Shown: in pieces, positions 14,399 to 21,939 of the stretch
Numbering within the stretch: the stretch's first letter is position 1
Layout: every line of letters starts with the position of its first letter
From: CAZDKO01 sp964506075 [NCBI: uncultured bacterium]
Lineage (GTDB): Bacteria; CAZDME01; JAYEMH01
Assembly (NCBI GenBank): GCA_964506075.1
Contig: CAZDKO010000011.1
Span: 8,562-41,311, forward strand
DNA length: 32,750 bases
Direction: 5' to 3'
The notes under the pieces: generated by a model
The model's database searches: none
What the model was told of the DNA's origin: nothing
The model's input: the letters and a program-made list of their open reading frames with translations, nothing else
Made by a program: the position numbers and the translations under genes

Positions 14399-14986
14399 AT
14401 GGGGATTAATTTCCTTTTGTATTTTTTACTTATTACCGTCGCCGCATTTGGCCTGTTTTATACGCAGTACAGTTACCTTCAGCTTAAAAGGGTCCTTAAG
14501 AGTTTACCGTTTAAAGATAAAAAGCTTAAAGTCGGCACCGATATTTTTCTAAAAGGCTTTTACCGATTTAAACCGGTGGAAATAAGGATATCCCGCCAGG
14601 GAAAGGTTTCTCTTCCCTTTGCCCATTTTACGCTCTCAGTCAGCTTCCCTTTTGAAATGCAGGTTTTTCGCGGCGGTAAAACCGGTTCTTTTTCTCCCGG
14701 ATATAGAAAAATAGAAATTGGTGATGAGGAATTTAACGGCAAATATTTAATTGAGGTAAAAGATATTGAGCCCTCTTTGGTTCGAGCGTATCTTAATGCT
14801 GAAAGGCAGCATTTTATTGAACTTCTTTTTCATGATTATAACCCGGGAATTACTCGGCCGTGGGTTAATATGATTTCTTTTGATAAATCATCCGTAGAGG
14901 TAGTGATGGTTAACTGTTCTTATAAAACTTTTAATCCGCCACAAATACTGCGAATTTTCGATTTACTGAATGCCCTGGTTTCTTAG
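14399..14986 (+). CDS. Single-pass membrane protein of unknown function
   Basis: I do not recognise this 195-aa protein. One N-terminal helix (residues 4-24) is followed by a soluble domain rich in strands (KVGTDIFLKGFYRFKPVEIRI, FAHFTLSVSFPFEMQVFRGG) and ending in a short helix (ILRIFDLLNALVS). AAAGGA (14385-14390) lies 8 bp before the ATG. It follows the B-box/TM2 gene by 17 bp and probably ends that operon. Confidence 0.65.
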   Translation: MGINFLLYFLLITVAAFGLFYTQYSYLQLKRVLKSLPFKDKKLKVGTDIFLKGFYRFKPVEIRISRQGKVSLPFAHFTLSVSFPFEMQVFRGGKTGSFSPGYRKIEIGDEEFNGKYLIEVKDIEPSLVRAYLNAERQHFIELLFHDYNPGITRPWVNMISFDKSSVEVVMVNCSYKTFNPPQILRIFDLLNALVS

Positions 14987-15006
14987 AATATAATAGTTCT
15001 TTAAAT

Positions 15007-15081
15007 TTAGAAGGTTTTATTACGGTGACTAAGGTAAGTTTGTAAAAGTTTTGTTTTTTTGCGGCCTTCTAAGGGATTTTT
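15007..15081 (+). terminator. Possible terminator or leader hairpin before the deacetylase gene
   Basis: TTAGAAGG (15007-15014) pairs perfectly with CCTTCTAA (15065-15072), followed by GGGATTTTTTTA. The loop is about 50 bases, long for a simple terminator. A TATAAT at 14989-14994 with a poor -35 would put this hairpin in a leader of the deacetylase mRNA, so it could also be an attenuator. Low certainty between the two. Confidence 0.35.
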
Positions 15082-15135
15082 TTATGTTTAACCTGTTATC
15101 AGCCAATGTAGGTCAGCTACAAAAGGAACACAAAA

Positions 15136-15894
15136 ATGAAAAATTTTTTATTCAGGATGTTAATTTCAGGTTTATTTTTAACTTTATGTTCGGTTTCTTC
15201 GGCTGGAGAACTTCAAATGCCGAAAGATAACGAGAAAAGTTATTATAGTTTTAAAGAGAGGCAACAGTTTCAAATCCTTAAGAAGCAAAAAGGCATCCAG
15301 AATACAATTTTCTGGTCAGGGCCTTTTAAATTTAAAAAAATAGCTCTAACCTTTGACGACGGGCCTAACCCGAAAAATACCACCTTTCTTCTTAAAGCCT
15401 TAGAAGAAAAAAACGTCCCGGCTACTTTTTTTCTGACCGGGGAAAACGCCGAAAGATATCCGGCTCTGGTAAAAGAAATTCAGAAGCAGGGACATGAGAT
15501 TGGCAACCACTCTTATTCTCACTCCAATATGAGTAAATCCGATCCCTTAAAGGTTATTAAAGAAATCAGGAAAACCCAGAGGATTTTAGAAAGAATTACC
15601 GGAAAAGCCCCGGTGCTTTTCCGTCCGCCTTATGGAACGATGATGCTGGAGGATATGGTGGTTATCCCCAGATTCGGCTTAAAAGTAATTCTCTGGACGG
15701 TTGATTCCAAAGATTGGTCAAATATTAAAGAGAGTGAAATAGCCGAGAACGTACTTCAAAAAACATGCGGGGGTTCTATTATCGTTTGCCACGAACAATG
15801 CCGGGAATCCATTAAAAGCCTTCCCGGGGTAATTGATGCTTTAAGAGAAAGAGGCTATGAATTTGTTACCGTTTCAGAGTTAATAGAAGATTAA
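15136..15894 (+). CDS. Secreted polysaccharide deacetylase (NodB domain)
   Basis: A 252-aa enzyme of carbohydrate esterase family 4, which removes N- or O-acetyl groups from chitin, peptidoglycan or exopolysaccharide. A signal peptide occupies residues 1-23 (ending SVSSAG). The NodB motifs are in order: TFDDGP (72-77, catalytic base and metal Asp), HSYSH (125-129, metal ligands His125 and His129), RPPYG, and ILWTVDSKDWS. IIVCHEQC replaces the common IILLHD final motif, keeping the His. AAAGGA precedes the ATG. It stands alone between two hairpins. The substrate cannot be set from sequence. Confidence 0.92.
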   Translation: MKNFLFRMLISGLFLTLCSVSSAGELQMPKDNEKSYYSFKERQQFQILKKQKGIQNTIFWSGPFKFKKIALTFDDGPNPKNTTFLLKALEEKNVPATFFLTGENAERYPALVKEIQKQGHEIGNHSYSHSNMSKSDPLKVIKEIRKTQRILERITGKAPVLFRPPYGTMMLEDMVVIPRFGLKVILWTVDSKDWSNIKESEIAENVLQKTCGGSIIVCHEQCRESIKSLPGVIDALRERGYEFVTVSELIED

Positions 15895-15924
15895 ACGATA
15901 AAATTTAAAATCCTTCACCGTTTA

Positions 15925-15988
15925 CCCCAGCCGTCTTTATTTTATTATCAGGTGTTTTAAATTTTTCTGGCTGAGGTAATTTTTTTTT
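15925..15988 (+). terminator. Probable terminator after the deacetylase gene
   Basis: CCCCAGCC (15925-15932) pairs with GGCTGAGG (15969-15976) with one mismatch, then a run of nine T (15980-15988). The loop is about 36 bases and AT-rich. The T run lies directly against the -35 of the next promoter. Confidence 0.4.
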
Positions 15989-15989
15989 C

Positions 15990-16017
15990 TTGACAACGGT
16001 GTTATTTTTTGTAAAAT
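15990..16017 (+). promoter_or_regulatory. Promoter of the nickel-uptake locus
   Basis: A consensus TTGACA (15990-15995) is 16 bp from TAAAAT (16012-16017). Transcription would start near 16024, giving a leader of about 250 bases before nikR that contains repeat copy 1. GTGTTAT (16000-16006 region) and GTGCTAC (16018-16024 region) flank the -10 as imperfect direct repeats. Whether NikR binds here is unknown; no clear NikR palindrome was found. Confidence 0.7.
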
Positions 16018-16041
16018 AGTGCTACGGGATAATTAGTAATT

Positions 16042-16241
16042 GGTTAGCTGGTTTCAGTAGTTAGTAGACAGTAGTCAGTAACTTGAATTTACTTTTTGTT
16101 TTTTCTGTACTCTGTAAACTGTTCTCTGTAATCTTTAATTTACCGCTCACCAATCACCAATTCCCGCCAAAAAGCTTTGGCGCCCGCCTGCCATCTGTCG
16201 GGCAGGGGTCCGCTATGATGTTTGGCGGAAACCACTCACCA
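16042..16241 (+). repeat. Interspersed repeat copy 1 (left arm of the island-flanking inverted repeat)
   Basis: Bases 16063-16162 are identical over 100 bp to the reverse complement of 21826-21925. Weaker similarity extends on the outer side (GGTTAGCTGG here, GGTTAACTGG there) and on the inner side (AACCACTCACCA). The unit is built of short related words (CAGTAGT, CTCTGTA, CACCAAT) and has no ORF. Copy 1 is split by a nested 67-bp hairpin at 16163-16229. It lies wholly in the predicted nikR leader; no gene is seen in the interval 15895-16273. Confidence 0.9.
16163..16229. repeat. Nested 67-bp hairpin element with CCGCCAAA/TTTGGCGG ends
   Basis: Copy 2 of the flanking repeat runs straight from CACCAATT into AACCACTCACCA, while copy 1 has 67 extra bases there, so copy 2 serves as the empty site. 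The insert has perfect 8-bp ends (16164-16171 and 16221-16228) plus two inner hairpins: GCCAAA-AAGC-TTTGGC, and CCTGCC with GGCAGG. It is too small to code and resembles REP/MITE-type elements mobilised in trans. Confidence 0.75.
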
Positions 16242-16273
16242 TTTAACCAGTACTAGTGAATGGGAGAACAAAA

Positions 16274-16693
16274 ATGTCTAAAATTTATCGTTTCGGTATA
16301 TCGCTGGAGAAAAAACTGATTGACGATTTTGATGAACTGATAAAACGGAAAAAATATCAAAACCGTTCCGAAGCTATCCGTGATTTAATCCGGAAGGAAT
16401 TGGTGAGACACGAATGGCAGAGTAACACCAGTGAAGTGGCGGCGGCCATTACGCTGGTTTATGACCATCACCAACACGGATTAAGTCAAAAAATTACCCA
16501 TCTCCAGCACGATTATTATCAGGAGATTATTACCACCCAGCACATTCATTTAGACCACGATAATTGTCTGGAGGTGATAGTTACCAGAGGTAAACCGCCC
16601 CGGATAAAAGAAATTGCGGATAGTTTAGAATCACTTAAAGGAGTGAAACATTGTTCGGTCAGCATGGCCACAACCGGGAAAAAGATTACATAA
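16274..16693 (+). CDS. nikR: NikR nickel-responsive transcriptional regulator
   Basis: A 139-aa ribbon-helix-helix repressor with a C-terminal ACT-like nickel domain. The N-terminus (KIYRFGISLEKKLIDDFDEL and RSEAIRDLIRKELV) is the DNA-binding fold. All four nickel ligands are present with the spacing of E. coli NikR (11, 2, 6): His79, His90, His92 and Cys98 in QHIHLDHDNCLE. I start at ATG 16274 behind GGGAGA; an in-frame GTG six codons upstream has no ribosome binding site. It heads the uptake locus. Known NikRs repress nickel importers when nickel is plentiful, so it likely controls the genes behind it. Confidence 0.95.
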   Translation: MSKIYRFGISLEKKLIDDFDELIKRKKYQNRSEAIRDLIRKELVRHEWQSNTSEVAAAITLVYDHHQHGLSQKITHLQHDYYQEIITTQHIHLDHDNCLEVIVTRGKPPRIKEIADSLESLKGVKHCSVSMATTGKKIT

Positions 16694-16772
16694 TAAATTA
16701 TCAATGCAAAATTAGCAATTAAAAATTAACAATTTTAAACGGATAATGAAAAAATAGAATTAAATATTACTA

Positions 16773-17477
16773 ATGCTACCTTTATTAAATTTTAAAAAAA
16801 GAAACGATTCAATCTTAGGGAAGGGCCATCCTTTCTTTAAAGTAATTTTATTTCTGTCCAGCTTAACATATTTTTTAGTTCTTCCTTTGAGATTAGAACC
16901 GAGAGTTTTATTCCCCCCGTTAGTGATTATTCTAACCTTACTTATTCTTTCCCGGGCGTGGCGTAATCTGAAAATTTATTTTTGTATGCTTCTGCCGTTT
17001 TTAAGTTTCTTTTTAACCTTTAGCCTGATATTAATTATCATTTATTTTTTAAAATTCGGTTTTATCGCCTTCCCCCTGGATAAAATGCAACCAGTCAGCT
17101 TGATGTTCATTAAAGGATTTTTTATTATTTCTCTGACTTTCGTCCAGCTTATAACCATTAACCGTCGGGAAGTGTTATACGTTCTTAAAAAGATAAAAAT
17201 GCCTGTCCTGGTTATTTCCCTGTTAATGCTGGTAGTCCGTTCCCTTGAGCTTATTATAAATGAATTCAGGCTTTTACCTCTGGCCTGGCGTTCGCGGGGA
17301 TGGGGAAAAGGCCGGGGAAAAATGAGAGTAAATGAATTAATCCATTCTATTTTTTATCGAGTGGTAAGAAGAAGCTTGATTTTTGAATATGCCCTTCACA
17401 GCCGTCATTTTAACGGTGAGTTTTTTACGTTATATTCGCCTTCAGAAAGAAAAGAATCCAATGATATTAGAGATTAA
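16773..17477 (+). CDS. ecfT: EcfT/CbiQ transmembrane component of an ECF-type importer
   Basis: A 234-aa membrane protein. About five hydrophobic segments (roughly residues 23-40, 46-60, 68-98, 112-130 and 143-160) are followed by the cytoplasmic coupling region with the EcfT signature AWRSRG (171-176). The CbiQ/EcfT family links the ATPases to the substrate-binding S component in energy-coupling-factor transporters for metals and vitamins. It has no evident ribosome binding site before the ATG. Its last 17 bases overlap the ATPase gene. The single nearby S component (20687-21196) is its expected partner. Confidence 0.85.
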   Translation: MLPLLNFKKRNDSILGKGHPFFKVILFLSSLTYFLVLPLRLEPRVLFPPLVIILTLLILSRAWRNLKIYFCMLLPFLSFFLTFSLILIIIYFLKFGFIAFPLDKMQPVSLMFIKGFFIISLTFVQLITINRREVLYVLKKIKMPVLVISLLMLVVRSLELIINEFRLLPLAWRSRGWGKGRGKMRVNELIHSIFYRVVRRSLIFEYALHSRHFNGEFFTLYSPSERKESNDIRD

Positions 17478-18135
17478 AGATTTATCTTTTACTTACCCTG
17501 CCGGAATTGAAGCTTTAAAAAACATCTCGTTTAATCTGGCCAAAGGCGGGAGGCTCGGAGTTATCGGGGGTAACGGTGCCGGTAAAAGCACTTTGCTTTT
17601 TGCTTTAGGCGGGCTTTTTCCCGGGGGAAGTTTAAAGGGCGTCGTTAATTCAGAGACAAAAGATATTGGCTTGGTTTTTCAAAATCCTGATGACCAGATT
17701 ATCGGCAGTACGGTTGAAGATGATATAGCTTTTTCTCTCTTAAAGAGAGGCTTAATCGGGGAGGAAGTTAAGAGCCGGGTTAAAGAGACACTGGATAAGG
17801 TTTATCTTACCGGTTTTGAGAAAAGGTCTGCCTTTGATTTGAGTTTCGGGGAAAAGAAGAGATTGGGTATCGCCAGTATTTTAATAAGCGAGCCGGAAAT
17901 TATTATGTTTGATGAACCGTCTCTGGGTCTGGACCCGAAGCAGCGGCGGCAAATTATGGATATTCTTAAAAGTTTAAAACATACTTTAATTATAGCCACT
18001 TACGATTTAGATTTGATTGCTGAAGTTACAGATAAAATCCTGGTCATAGACCGGGGACAAACCGTCGCGACAGGAGAAACCGATAAAATTTTAAATGATT
18101 TTGAATTGTTGAAAATTTGCGGGATGAGGTTATGA
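17461..18135 (+). CDS. ecfA: EcfA/CbiO ATPase of an ECF-type importer
   Basis: A 224-aa ABC ATPase, shorter than the usual 270-280. Walker A GGNGAGKST (36-44), Q-loop VFQNPDDQI, signature LSFGEKKRLG (127-136) and Walker B IIMFDEPS with D-loop LGLDP are intact. The Q-loop NPDDQ is the mark of EcfA/CbiO proteins. The switch residue, normally His in THDL, is Tyr181 (ATYDL), which in other ABC proteins weakens ATP hydrolysis. Only one ATPase gene is present, so it should act as a homodimer as in cobalt and nickel ECF systems. ATG 17461 is chosen over an earlier in-frame ATG that lies deep in ecfT. Confidence 0.9.
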   Translation: MILEIKDLSFTYPAGIEALKNISFNLAKGGRLGVIGGNGAGKSTLLFALGGLFPGGSLKGVVNSETKDIGLVFQNPDDQIIGSTVEDDIAFSLLKRGLIGEEVKSRVKETLDKVYLTGFEKRSAFDLSFGEKKRLGIASILISEPEIIMFDEPSLGLDPKQRRQIMDILKSLKHTLIIATYDLDLIAEVTDKILVIDRGQTVATGETDKILNDFELLKICGMRL

Positions 18136-18821
18136 GGAGAGATTTAAAACTCAGGTATTTTTTTATTTTTTCTTTAGCCGTTCATTTAGGGATAGCCGGC
18201 GGAGCCGGCCTTTATTTAGTGGAGCATTTAAACAGGATAAACCCCGGAAGTGACAATAGAGAACAGGTTATCGTTCTTGAAATCGGCTGGAGTGAACCGA
18301 AAAGCATCCAGCCAACTCAAGCAACGGTCATTGAGGAAAAGGAAGCCGAAGAGATTGACCGGGAAAAGATAAAGGTGGAAAAGAAAGAGGAAAAAACACC
18401 GGCGAAAACCCAGGAAAAGGTACAGGATGAGAAGCCGGTTCTTCAAGAGGCAGAGGAGCGTCGGCCCGATTTTAATCAGGGTGCCGGCTTAAAAGAAGGT
18501 CGGTCCGGTCAAGATAAAGTTACCTTAGCCGGAGGAAATAACGCTTATCTGGAAAAAGTTAGACGGCAAATTGAAAAAGCCAAATTTTATCCCCCGCAGG
18601 CTAAAATGGCTAAGTTTGAAGGAGAAATTACCGCGGAGTTTCAGATTGATAAACACGGAGAGATACAAAATATAGTTTTAACCAGACTTTCAAAACACAA
18701 GGTGTTAAACACCGCCGCTTTTAAAATTTTAACTAAAGCCTCACCGTTTCCTACTCCCACTGATGATTCTATTATTGATAAAACCATAGAAACAACCTTG
18801 GTCTTTAATTTAACTTATTAG
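18132..18821 (+). CDS. tonB: TonB family energy-transducing protein
   Basis: A 229-aa protein. An N-terminal anchor helix (about residues 9-29, starting RYFFIFSLAVHLGIAGG) leads into a long charged periplasmic stretch rich in Glu and Lys with few Pro. The C-terminal TonB domain is at about 145-229 (YLEKVRRQIEKAKFYPPQAK, then GEITAEFQIDKHGEI). The start ATG overlaps the ecfA stop (ATGA) with GAGG just before it; a GTG-like upstream start is rejected. It should pass proton-motive force to the receptor encoded next. No exbB/exbD lies in the window, so these must be elsewhere. Confidence 0.88.
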   Translation: MRRDLKLRYFFIFSLAVHLGIAGGAGLYLVEHLNRINPGSDNREQVIVLEIGWSEPKSIQPTQATVIEEKEAEEIDREKIKVEKKEEKTPAKTQEKVQDEKPVLQEAEERRPDFNQGAGLKEGRSGQDKVTLAGGNNAYLEKVRRQIEKAKFYPPQAKMAKFEGEITAEFQIDKHGEIQNIVLTRLSKHKVLNTAAFKILTKASPFPTPTDDSIIDKTIETTLVFNLTY

Positions 18822-18833
18822 AAAGGAGCAAGA

Positions 18834-20642
18834 ATGAAGAAAGGTTTTTTGTTAATGGCAGTCTTATTAGCGTGTTTTTACGGAGGGAAAGCCACTGCTG
18901 AAGAAAAATACGATTTGGGAGAAGTAGTGATTAAAGATATTGCCGATACTTCGGTGGCTGGTAGAGAGGTGAGTTCTTCTCTTTTCATCATTGACCGGCA
19001 GCAGATTGACGACTCATACGCCTATGATGTTTTAGAGTTAATATCCACTCAGGTTCCCGGTGTTTTTGTGACCGAAAGAGGTTTCCTTAACTATGGAATC
19101 GGTACCGGTGCTGCCGGAAAAATATCCATCCGGGGATTAGGGGGAGAACCTGATGCCGATGTTCTGGTGCTTGTTGACGGGCAGCCCACCAAGGTGGGAC
19201 TTTTCGGTCATCCCGTTCCCGATGCTTATCCTTTAGATGAAGTGGAGAGGGTCGAAGTCCTGCGCGGTTCCCATTCGCTCCATTACGGAAGCGGTGCTAT
19301 GGGGGGAGTAATAAATATCGTGACCAGAAAAGCTCCCAAAGAAGGTTTTGAAACCAGGGTTGAATCCGATTTGGGTGAAAACGAAACTTACCGGGCGTCA
19401 ATATCTCATAGTGGTAGACTGGAGGATTTCAGTTATTTTGGTTCGGCTATCCACAGAGAAACAGAAGGAGACCGACCCAACAGCCAGTTCAGCGGAGAAA
19501 ACTATTACGCCAAAATGGGGTATCAAATAAATGAAAACTGGAATTTAAGTTTTAACGGTTGGGGCGTTGATTTTACGGTTCATGACCCCGGCCCGGTTAC
19601 TAATCCTTCTCTGACCGACTTTCGCAAGGTTAGCCGGGGTGGCGGCGGGGTAACTTTATTTAATGACCTGGAAGGTTCTTACGGAGCCGTTACTCTTTTT
19701 GGTGAATGGGGAGACCACGATTTTACGAATTATGACGGCTGGAATTCCAAGGACAGAACGGCCGGTCTTATGGGATTTCAATCTTTTGATTTAACCGATA
19801 ATAACCGTCTTGAATTCGGGATAGATATGGAACAAATCGGTGGAAAGGGTAAAAACGTCGTCACCAATGTAGATTTCGGCGAGCATTACCAGTGGCTTTA
19901 CGGGGTATATGTTGACGATGAATTTAAACTGCTCGATAGATTGACTTTACAGACCGGTATCCGGGGACAATGGGGCGAAAATTTAGAGGCGGTGGCTATT
20001 CCCCGGGCCGGAATGCGTTTAGAACTTAACGAATCAGCCTTTTTACACGGACAGGTCGGTCGCGGATACCGGGCTCCGACCATTAGAGACCTGGTGCTCT
20101 TTGGTTCTTCCAATGAAGACCTGAAGGCGGAGGATTCCTGGAGTTACGAATTAGGCTGGGAGCAGCACTTAAGCGAAGAACTTCTTTTTGACGTCACCGT
20201 TTTTTATATTGATGCCGATAATATGATTCAGTTCGATTCGGCTACTTATAAGTTTCAAAACACCGGCGCTTTAGTCAATAAAGGAGTCGAATTTTCAACT
20301 TATTTTAATCCGGCTGATTTCTTTAACCTTTCTCTAAGTTATACGGCGCTGGACCAGAGTAAAGACGTTAGCGGTAATGCCCGGCACGTTGTTTCCGCCA
20401 CGGCGAATCTAAAGTATAAAGATTTATACTTACAGGTTGTTCCTCAATACGTTAACCATTTAAGACTTACTTCCCGTTTCGAGGATTATTTTGTGACCGA
20501 TTTAAAACTGGGCTATAAACCCAAAGACTGGTTAGAGTTTTCGGTAACGGTTAATAATGTTTTTGATGAGAATTACGAAACGGTTGAAGGTTATCCGATG
20601 CCCGGGCAGTTTGTGATGGGGAAAGCGGCGGTTAAGTTTTAA
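18834..20642 (+). CDS. TonB-dependent outer-membrane receptor, probably for nickel or a nickel complex
   Basis: A 602-aa receptor with a signal peptide (residues 1-22, KATA/EEK). A TonB-box-like start (YDLGEVVIK) is followed by the plug domain with VPGVFV, ISIRGLGG, VLVLVDGQP and VEVLRGSHSLHYGSGAMGG. A 22-strand barrel follows, ending with KFxxF-like FVMGKAAVKF, a terminal Phe as needed for barrel assembly. It is small for the family, similar to metal and cobalamin receptors. AAAGGAG precedes the ATG. Nickel is inferred from neighbouring nikR and the ECF genes. Confidence 0.9.
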   Translation: MKKGFLLMAVLLACFYGGKATAEEKYDLGEVVIKDIADTSVAGREVSSSLFIIDRQQIDDSYAYDVLELISTQVPGVFVTERGFLNYGIGTGAAGKISIRGLGGEPDADVLVLVDGQPTKVGLFGHPVPDAYPLDEVERVEVLRGSHSLHYGSGAMGGVINIVTRKAPKEGFETRVESDLGENETYRASISHSGRLEDFSYFGSAIHRETEGDRPNSQFSGENYYAKMGYQINENWNLSFNGWGVDFTVHDPGPVTNPSLTDFRKVSRGGGGVTLFNDLEGSYGAVTLFGEWGDHDFTNYDGWNSKDRTAGLMGFQSFDLTDNNRLEFGIDMEQIGGKGKNVVTNVDFGEHYQWLYGVYVDDEFKLLDRLTLQTGIRGQWGENLEAVAIPRAGMRLELNESAFLHGQVGRGYRAPTIRDLVLFGSSNEDLKAEDSWSYELGWEQHLSEELLFDVTVFYIDADNMIQFDSATYKFQNTGALVNKGVEFSTYFNPADFFNLSLSYTALDQSKDVSGNARHVVSATANLKYKDLYLQVVPQYVNHLRLTSRFEDYFVTDLKLGYKPKDWLEFSVTVNNVFDENYETVEGYPMPGQFVMGKAAVKF

Positions 20643-20660
20643 AATCAGTTATCAGTGTTT

Positions 20661-20679
20661 AGTAGACAGTAGTCAGTAA
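20661..20679 (+). repeat. 19-bp fragment of the island-flanking repeat
   Basis: Bases 20661-20679 equal 16063-16081 of repeat copy 1 on the same strand. The preceding TTATCAGTGTTT has the same word style. It lies between the receptor stop and the S-component start, 7 bp before that ATG, where the ribosome binding site should be. Confidence 0.7.
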
Positions 20680-20686
20680 TTTTAAA

Positions 20687-21196
20687 ATGGATAAAATCAA
20701 AATCCGTCATCTAATCTGGGGAGGAGTATGGGGGGCTTTAGCTCTTATCCTTCCGGCTATTTTTCACGCCCTGGGACTGGGAACGGCCTTTATGCCTATG
20801 TTTATTCCGGTTTTAGCGGCTGGTTTTACTTTAAACTGGCAGATAACCCTGATTTTAAGTTTCTTAATCCCTCTGTTATCCGCCTTTCTTACCGGGATGC
20901 CGCCGTTTTATCCTCCCATCGCTCTTCTTATGTGTCTGGAATTTATCACGATGACGCAAATTGCTTATTGGACCTACCAGAGGCTGAAATGGAATATATA
21001 CGTAAGTTTGACCTTAGGATTTTTAATGGAAAGAGCGGTGCTGGTATTATATGTCTTGAGTATGGCTTATATTTTTCACCTCCCCGGAGAATGGTTAATC
21101 TGGCCGGCAGTTTTTAAAAACATCCCGGGAATTATTTTAAGCTTTGCCGTTGTCCCTGTTTTGGTAACCGGAGTAAAAATAAAATTAAATTTTTAA
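20687..21196 (+). CDS. ECF-type importer S component (non-CbiM type)
   Basis: A 169-aa membrane protein with about five or six helices. The conserved-looking block SAFLTGMPPFYPPIALLMCLE lies between helices two and three, shaped like the substrate-binding S components of ECF transporters. CbiM/NikM proteins start with Met-His and bind Ni or Co through that end; this one starts MDKIKIRH and lacks it. With nikR, ecfT, ecfA and the receptor it most likely imports nickel or a nickel chelate, by context only. There is no ribosome binding site; a repeat fragment occupies that place. Confidence 0.7.
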   Translation: MDKIKIRHLIWGGVWGALALILPAIFHALGLGTAFMPMFIPVLAAGFTLNWQITLILSFLIPLLSAFLTGMPPFYPPIALLMCLEFITMTQIAYWTYQRLKWNIYVSLTLGFLMERAVLVLYVLSMAYIFHLPGEWLIWPAVFKNIPGIILSFAVVPVLVTGVKIKLNF

Positions 21197-21199
21197 AAA

Positions 21200-21805
21200 A
21201 TGATAAAGGCTAAACAAAAATTTTTTGATAATCTGGCGGCGGACTGGCACGATAGAAATTCTTTTAATGATACGGATAGACAGAAACTTAAAGAAATATT
21301 TTCAGTCGTAAAATTCTCCAGGGAGGATTATATTCTTGACTTGGGAGCCGGAACCGGCCGATTGTCGGAATTCTTGAAAAGATTTTATGAAATTCCTTTT
21401 AAGATTTTTATCTCCGATATCTCCTGGAAAATGGTTAATAAAGGGCAGAAAGTTTTTGATTCTTTAAATTTCTTCTGGTTCCAGGCCGATTCGCAGTGTC
21501 TTCCTTTAAAGAGTGAAATTTTCAACCATATTATTTGTTTTTCCTGTTTTCCTCATTTTGAAAATAAAGGGAAGGTAATAGTAGAAGCCCGCCGTTTATT
21601 AAAAAAGAACGGGGATTTTTTGATTTTACATGTGTGCAACCGGCAGGAAATAAATCAATTCCATTCCCGGCAGTCTTTTCCCATCAATAAAGACTTACTG
21701 CCGGATAAAAAACAATTTCAGAAATGGTCAGAGGAAATGGCTTTCCCGCTTAAAGATTATAAAGACGGGAAAGGTTATTTTATGGCGCGGTTTGTGAAGG
21801 AATGA
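21200..21805 (+). CDS. Class I SAM-dependent methyltransferase linked to metal uptake genes
   Basis: A 201-aa methyltransferase with motif I ILDLGAGTGRL at about residues 50-60, an acidic strand end ISDIS, a post-motif LPLKSEIFNHIICFSCFPHF and a LLKKNGDFLILH strand. The late block HVCNRQEINQFHSR followed by KDLLPD is rich in His and Cys; as I recall it, methyltransferases next to nickel/cobalt transporters have a similar HxxxxxxVNxxH...LLPD pattern. It starts 3 bp after the S component, so it belongs to the same operon. The methyl acceptor is unknown. A role in making a metallophore or in metal handling is a guess. Confidence 0.75.
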   Translation: MIKAKQKFFDNLAADWHDRNSFNDTDRQKLKEIFSVVKFSREDYILDLGAGTGRLSEFLKRFYEIPFKIFISDISWKMVNKGQKVFDSLNFFWFQADSQCLPLKSEIFNHIICFSCFPHFENKGKVIVEARRLLKKNGDFLILHVCNRQEINQFHSRQSFPINKDLLPDKKQFQKWSEEMAFPLKDYKDGKGYFMARFVKE

Positions 21806-21813
21806 CTGATTTC

Positions 21814-21939
21814 TGGTGAGTGGTTAATTGGTGATTGGTGAGCGGTAAATTAAAGATTACAGAGAACAGTTTACAGAGTACAGAAAAAACAAAAAGTAAA
21901 TTCAAGTTACTGACTACTGTCTACTGGAACCAGTTAACC
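21814..21939 (-). repeat. Interspersed repeat copy 2 (right arm of the island-flanking inverted repeat)
   Basis: Bases 21826-21925 are the exact reverse complement of 16063-16162. The flanks TGGTGAGTGGTT (21814-21825) and CCAGTTAACC (21930-21939) match copy 1 beyond the identical core. It has no nested hairpin and so shows the uninterrupted form. Its last six bases overlap the 3' end of the DUF72 gene on the other strand. Confidence 0.9.

Noticed and set aside
15007-15072. Leader hairpin before the deacetylase as a riboswitch
   Set aside because: No recognised aptamer sequence; only a simple long-loop stem followed by T residues.
16000-16024. GTGTTAT and GTGCTAC around the -10 as a NikR operator
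   Set aside because: They are imperfect direct, not inverted, repeats and do not form a clear NikR palindrome; noted in the promoter entry only.
16694-16772. AATTAGCAATTAAAAATTAACAATTT-type sequence after nikR as an operator or repeat
   Set aside because: Low-complexity A/T words with no exact second copy in the window.
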